The position numbers and the translations under genes are program-made. Shown here piece by piece: positions 30,608-33,504 of a stretch of 33,504 nt of DNA (its first letter is position 1; the number at the start of each line of letters is the position of its first letter). The notes under the pieces were generated by a model, which saw nothing but the letters and a program-made list of their open reading frames with translations, ran no database searches and had not been told where the DNA came from. This DNA is from an uncultured Collinsella sp. GTDB lineage: Bacteria; Actinomycetota; Coriobacteriia; Coriobacteriales; Coriobacteriaceae. Location of the stretch: NCBI GenBank assembly GCA_900545555.1, contig UQZI01000014.1, forward strand, positions 1 through 33,504, given 5' to 3'.

Positions 30608-31624
30608 ATGCCGGATAACGGGTCAATACAAAAAAGAGATGCGCGCGAGATGGCTCATGGGCGTCCTGTCCAGATAACCGAGCACACGACGGTAACCGAG
30701 CTGCAGCCCAGCCTGTCCGATGTCGTGTGCGCAAACAAAAAGCTGCAGATTGGCTTTATCGTTGCACTCGTGGTACTGGCGCTGCTGTCGGGCTTTGTAG
30801 CTCGTCCGCATTTCGCCGATACCAAAACTTGGGACTCCACCATCGAGGTCATCGACCAAAAGAAGGGCAACGTTTTGGCGCTCACGACCTCGTGCGTGGC
30901 GCTGTCTGCGGGCATTACCGCGCTGCCGGGTGATACGGGAACGCCGGTTGCCGAGCAGCTCGCGCAGCTTTCGGGTAACTTGGGCATCGTGCTTGCCGTG
31001 CTCTACCTAGAGAAATATTTGCTCACGATTTTGTGGTCGGTTGGCTTGGGCATCTTAATCCCGTTTGCGCTGGTGCTCTTTGCGGTCTCGCTTGGCATTC
31101 ACGGACGCTGGAGCACGAGCGCTGTCCTGCGCCGCGTGGCGACCCGCGTGCTGGTGGTTGCCGTGATCGGCATGGCCTTGGTGCCTGCAAGCGTATGGGT
31201 GTCGCAAAAGGTCGACGAGACGTATCGGGTGAGCATCGAAGCGGCCGAGCAAAAGGCGGCCGACGCTGCGGGTGCGGCAGACGGCAATAGCTCCAAAACG
31301 AGCAAGAAAAAGTCCGAGTCCACAGAATCCAAGAACGTGCTTGAGCAGCTTGCCGACGGTGCCTCGGGTCTTGTCGCGTCGGTGACCAACGGCGCCAAAC
31401 AGATGACCGATGAGATTGTGCAACAGGTGACCGATCTGATCGAAGGTGTCATCGTGATGATCGTGACCTCGTGCGTGATTCCATTGCTGGTGCTCGCGGC
31501 GTTTCTGTGGCTGGGGCACGTGCTGCTGGGGATTGATATTTCCGGCCCGGCGAACTATTTAACGGGCCGCTTTCTGAGTACTCCGTCCAAGCACACCAAA
31601 AAGGTGGGCAGTCCGAGTAACTAA
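30608..31624 (+). CDS. Multi-pass membrane protein of unknown function
   Basis: 338 residues, ATG with a strong GAGGAGG site. Not recognised as a named family. A polar N-terminus of about 45 residues is followed by hydrophobic segments near 47-66 (QIGFIVALVVLALLSGFVA), 122-135, 138-163 (LLTILWSVGLGILIPFALVLFAVSLGI) and 176-197 (VLVVAVIGMALVPASVWVS). A long polar segment (residues about 200-275, AEQKAADAAGAADGNSSKTSKKKSESTESKN) comes next, then a final hydrophobic hairpin (VIVMIVTSCVIPLLVLAAFLWLGHVLLG). The polar segment follows the fourth helix and may be extracytoplasmic or a coiled coil. It is a single-gene unit ending in a strong terminator. Function is unknown. Confidence 0.75.
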   Translation: MPDNGSIQKRDAREMAHGRPVQITEHTTVTELQPSLSDVVCANKKLQIGFIVALVVLALLSGFVARPHFADTKTWDSTIEVIDQKKGNVLALTTSCVALSAGITALPGDTGTPVAEQLAQLSGNLGIVLAVLYLEKYLLTILWSVGLGILIPFALVLFAVSLGIHGRWSTSAVLRRVATRVLVVAVIGMALVPASVWVSQKVDETYRVSIEAAEQKAADAAGAADGNSSKTSKKKSESTESKNVLEQLADGASGLVASVTNGAKQMTDEIVQQVTDLIEGVIVMIVTSCVIPLLVLAAFLWLGHVLLGIDISGPANYLTGRFLSTPSKHTKKVGSPSN

Positions 31625-31657
31625 AACAGCTGTATATACCGGGGAATACCGCCGAAG

Positions 31658-31686
31658 GGGCGGCCGAGACACGTTCTCGGCCGCCC
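31658..31686 (+). terminator. Intrinsic terminator of the membrane-protein gene
   Basis: GGGCGGCCGAGA (31658-31669) pairs perfectly with TCTCGGCCGCCC (31675-31686), followed by TTTTGTTTG. Confidence 0.92.
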
Positions 31687-31745
31687 TTTTGTTTGTTGAA
31701 CACATGGTCGCTACGTCTGCGCCGGGCTCAAACGGTCGGCAATCA

Positions 31746-31836
31746 ACCGTAAACGGTATTTGTTCAAAAAAGAACAAAGTTAAACAAATAATGGTTGCAA
31801 CCTATGTTCGAATGTGTTCAAATAAACATGAACAGT
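31746..31836 (+). promoter_or_regulatory. lacA control region: CSGTRARCGGT motif and DeoR-type repeats
   Basis: ACCGTAAACGGT (31746-31757) is palindromic and contains the motif. TTTGTTC-AAAAAA-GAACAAA follows at 31759-31778. On the minus strand TGTTT and TGTTC lie 10 bp apart across 31774-31788. TGTTC copies at 31805 and 31815 are also 10 bp apart, in ATGTTCGAATGTGTTCA. GAACA (31831) adds a reversed half-site. Confidence 0.65.
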
Positions 31837-31928
31837 GAAGAACCGCACATTCAGATGCCCGGACCTGAGCGCGATTCAACACTTCCAAACAGAAACTACG
31901 CACCTGCGTATCTCTCAAGGAGGATGTC

Positions 31929-32357
31929 ATGAGGGTTGTAATCGCTTCCGATGCCGACGGTATGTCGATGAAGGAGTCCATCAAGGAGATGCTCATCGCT
32001 GACGGTCACGAGGTCGTCGACTATTCCGAGACCCCTGCTGCGGACTTTGTCGATTCCGCGACCGCCGTTGCCAAGGACCTGCTGGAGCACAAGGATTCCC
32101 AGGGCTTCGCATTCGATAAGTACGGCGTCGGCTCCTATATGGCCGCCGTCAAGATCAAGGGCATGGTCGTCGCCAACATTTCCGACGAGCGTTCCGCCTA
32201 CATGACCCGCGAGCACAACGGCTCGCGCATGGTCACCATGGGCCCGGGCGTTGTGGGCACCGAGGTCGCCAAGAAGATCGCCCGCGAGTTCCTGCGCGCC
32301 CAGTACGCCGGCGGCCGTCACCAGATCCGTGTCGACATGCTCAACAAGATGGCCTAA
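31929..32357 (+). CDS. lacA: Galactose-6-phosphate isomerase subunit LacA
   Basis: 142 residues, the LacA size. With LacB it isomerises galactose-6-phosphate to tagatose-6-phosphate. It belongs to the RpiB/LacAB fold: MRVVIASDADGMSMKESIKEMLIADGHEVVDY, then FAFDKYGVGSYMAAVKIKGMVVANISDERSAYMTREHNGSRMVTMGPGVVG. The RpiB-type catalytic Cys is absent here, as expected for LacA, which completes the active site of LacB. AAGGAGG precedes ATG 31929. lacB starts 63 bp downstream and is presumably co-transcribed. The upstream region carries operators shared with lacF and lacR. Confidence 0.92.
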   Translation: MRVVIASDADGMSMKESIKEMLIADGHEVVDYSETPAADFVDSATAVAKDLLEHKDSQGFAFDKYGVGSYMAAVKIKGMVVANISDERSAYMTREHNGSRMVTMGPGVVGTEVAKKIAREFLRAQYAGGRHQIRVDMLNKMA

Positions 32358-32420
32358 CGAGAGCCACCGAGAACTCGAACTTCTATCTCAACTTGTGAAT
32401 TCAGACGAAAGGACGTTCTG

Positions 32421-32945
32421 ATGAAGAAGACCATCGCAATCGGTTGCGACCATATCGTTACGGACGAGAAGATCTATCTGGCCGACCGCCTGGAGCAGGC
32501 TGGCTACAAGGTGCTCGACTGCGGCACCTACAGCCACACCCGTACGCACTATCCCATCTACGGTAAGGCCGTGGGCGAGGCTGTTGCCAGCGGCAAGGCC
32601 GACTTTGGCGTGGCCCTGTGCGGCACCGGCATCGGCATCACCAACGCCGTCAACAAGGTTCCCGGCGCCCGTTGCGCCCTGGTCCGCGACATGACCTCTG
32701 CCCTGTATGCCCGTCGCGAGCTCAACGCCAACATCGTGGGCTTTGGCGGCAAGATTACCGGTGAGTTCCTGATGGCCGACATCATGCTTGCCTTCCTGGA
32801 GGAGCCCTACGAGAAGACCCCCGAGCACGATGCCCTGATCGCCAAGATCGACGCTTGCAATAAGGCCGACGCCGAGGCTCAGGCTGACCCGCACTTCTTT
32901 GACGAGTTCCTCGAGAAGTGGGACCGCGGCGAATACCATGACTAG
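32421..32945 (+). CDS. lacB: Galactose-6-phosphate isomerase subunit LacB
   Basis: 174 residues, the LacB size. Active-site signatures are IAIGCDHIVTDEK near the N-terminus, DCGTYSHTRTHYPIYGKAVGEAV, the catalytic FGVALCGTGIGITNAVNKVPGARCALVRDMTSALYARRELNANIVGFGGKITG, and the C-terminal FLEKWDRGEYHD. It pairs with LacA to make tagatose-6-phosphate from the galactose-6-phosphate produced by LacG. GAAAGGACG precedes ATG 32421. The LacX-like gene follows 119 bp downstream on the same strand. Confidence 0.93.
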   Translation: MKKTIAIGCDHIVTDEKIYLADRLEQAGYKVLDCGTYSHTRTHYPIYGKAVGEAVASGKADFGVALCGTGIGITNAVNKVPGARCALVRDMTSALYARRELNANIVGFGGKITGEFLMADIMLAFLEEPYEKTPEHDALIAKIDACNKADAEAQADPHFFDEFLEKWDRGEYHD

Positions 32946-33064
32946 CGGGTATCCGGCGTAATTTACTAGTCCGTTGACGGCTCGCGTTTCTGTGAGGGGG
33001 CGCGGGCCGGTTTTCTATCAGCCCTATTGACTCGGCGGGCTGGCGTACGAAAGGGAAGGCTCCT

Positions 33065-33504
33065 ATGGAGTTTGTTCTTGATAACGGTTCTGTTCGTGTG
33101 ACACTGAGCACGGCTGGCGGATCGTTCACTTCGATTAAAGCCAACGGTCGCGAGTACCTGTGGCAGGGCGATCCTTCGATTTGGTCGGGCCAGGCGCCCA
33201 TTTGCTTTCCGATTTGCGGCGGCCTTCGTAACGGTCGCGCGATGACCATGGGCGGCCGCGAGGTCAAGCTTGCCCGCCACGGCTTTGCCCGCAAGCAGGA
33301 GTGGAAGCTCGAGGAGCAGGGTGACAACATGGTTGCGCTGAGCCTAAGCTCTGCCGACCACGCCGAGCTGCTCGAGCAGTATCCGTATCCGTTTAAGATT
33401 GTTGCTCGTTACACGATCGATTCGGAAAAGGTGGCCGTGTCGTACGAGGTGACCAATGAGGGCACCGAGGACATGCCGTTCTTTGTGGGCGGTCACCCCG
33501 GCTT
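33065..33504 (+). CDS. LacX-like aldose 1-epimerase family protein (3' partial)
   Basis: The first 146 residues are visible; the gene runs off the window. ATG 33065 follows GAAAGGGAAGG. It closely matches the protein at 14484 over this range (shared GREYLWQGDP, SGQAPICFPICGGLR, KLARHGFARKQEWKL, YPYPFK, VSYEVTNEGTEDMPFF and GGHPGF), so the two are paralogs within one genome. Its position after lacAB is the classic LacX position, and the other copy precedes lacC. They would be sugar or sugar-phosphate mutarotases serving the tagatose-6-phosphate pathway, though the substrate is not established for either. Confidence 0.87.
   Translation, partial: MEFVLDNGSVRVTLSTAGGSFTSIKANGREYLWQGDPSIWSGQAPICFPICGGLRNGRAMTMGGREVKLARHGFARKQEWKLEEQGDNMVALSLSSADHAELLEQYPYPFKIVARYTIDSEKVAVSYEVTNEGTEDMPFFVGGHPG

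Overview
The window is GC-rich, gene-dense bacterial DNA. It carries several complete sugar phosphotransferase (PTS) systems and the full LacA/LacB/LacC tagatose-6-phosphate pathway set. Conserved Actinobacteria-type housekeeping proteins and their style of short intergenic regions point to a gut Coriobacteriia, most likely Collinsella. That assignment is inference from gene content and composition; no database search was possible.

Layout. 1-5271 is a plus-strand housekeeping block: a DegV fragment, a hydroxyisobutyrate-dehydrogenase-like protein with a His/Cys-rich tail, a small membrane protein, a HEAT-like protein, NAD-type isocitrate dehydrogenase and a membrane-anchored SurA-like protein. 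5386-6270 is a minus-strand XRE regulator plus DUF2975 membrane protein pair. 6310-6974 is a long regulatory region full of palindromes. 6975-10181 encodes a mannose-family PTS (IIA, YajC-like, IIB, IIC, IID). It is followed by a NagR/DasR-type GntR regulator (10367), AgaS (11213) and NagA (12498). Together these form a probable N-acetylgalactosamine or related amino-sugar uptake and catabolism unit, with GntR operators at 6846 and 11139.

13743-17038 holds a flavodoxin, a LacX-like mutarotase, LacC kinase, a 3' remnant of a second nagA, and a YhcH/YiaL protein. 17172-20803 is accessory: two unrecognised minus-strand genes, tRNA-Thr(CGT), an orphan PTS IIB that lacks the phosphorylated histidine, repeat elements, and a DUF4143-type ATPase. 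20998-23021 has galM and a divergent DeoR-type (LacR-like) regulator. 23179-24549 is a second, AT-richer DUF4143-type ATPase followed by an 80-bp-period array of palindromes.

24954-33504 is the lactose region: lacG and lacE (minus strand), a divergent LacI regulator, lacF, an unrecognised membrane protein, lacA, lacB and a second LacX-like gene that runs off the window. Lactose would enter through LacEF as lactose-6-phosphate and be cut by LacG. Galactose-6-phosphate would then pass through LacAB to tagatose-6-phosphate and LacC to the bisphosphate. The aldolase (LacD/GatY) is not in this window.

The most notable signals are regulatory or repetitive. (1) An 11-bp motif, CSGTRARCGGT, occurs only in front of the PTS and lac transcription units. 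(2) TGTTY half-sites spaced exactly 10 bp apart lie in front of lacR, lacF and lacA. (3) Three evenly phased direct repeats sit directly upstream of both DUF4143-type ATPases (23-bp and 34-bp periods). (4) Three palindromes with compensatory changes are spaced exactly 80 bp apart. (5) Two related long inverted-repeat elements share a KPQV-encoding core. (6) REP-like elements bracket one ATPase.
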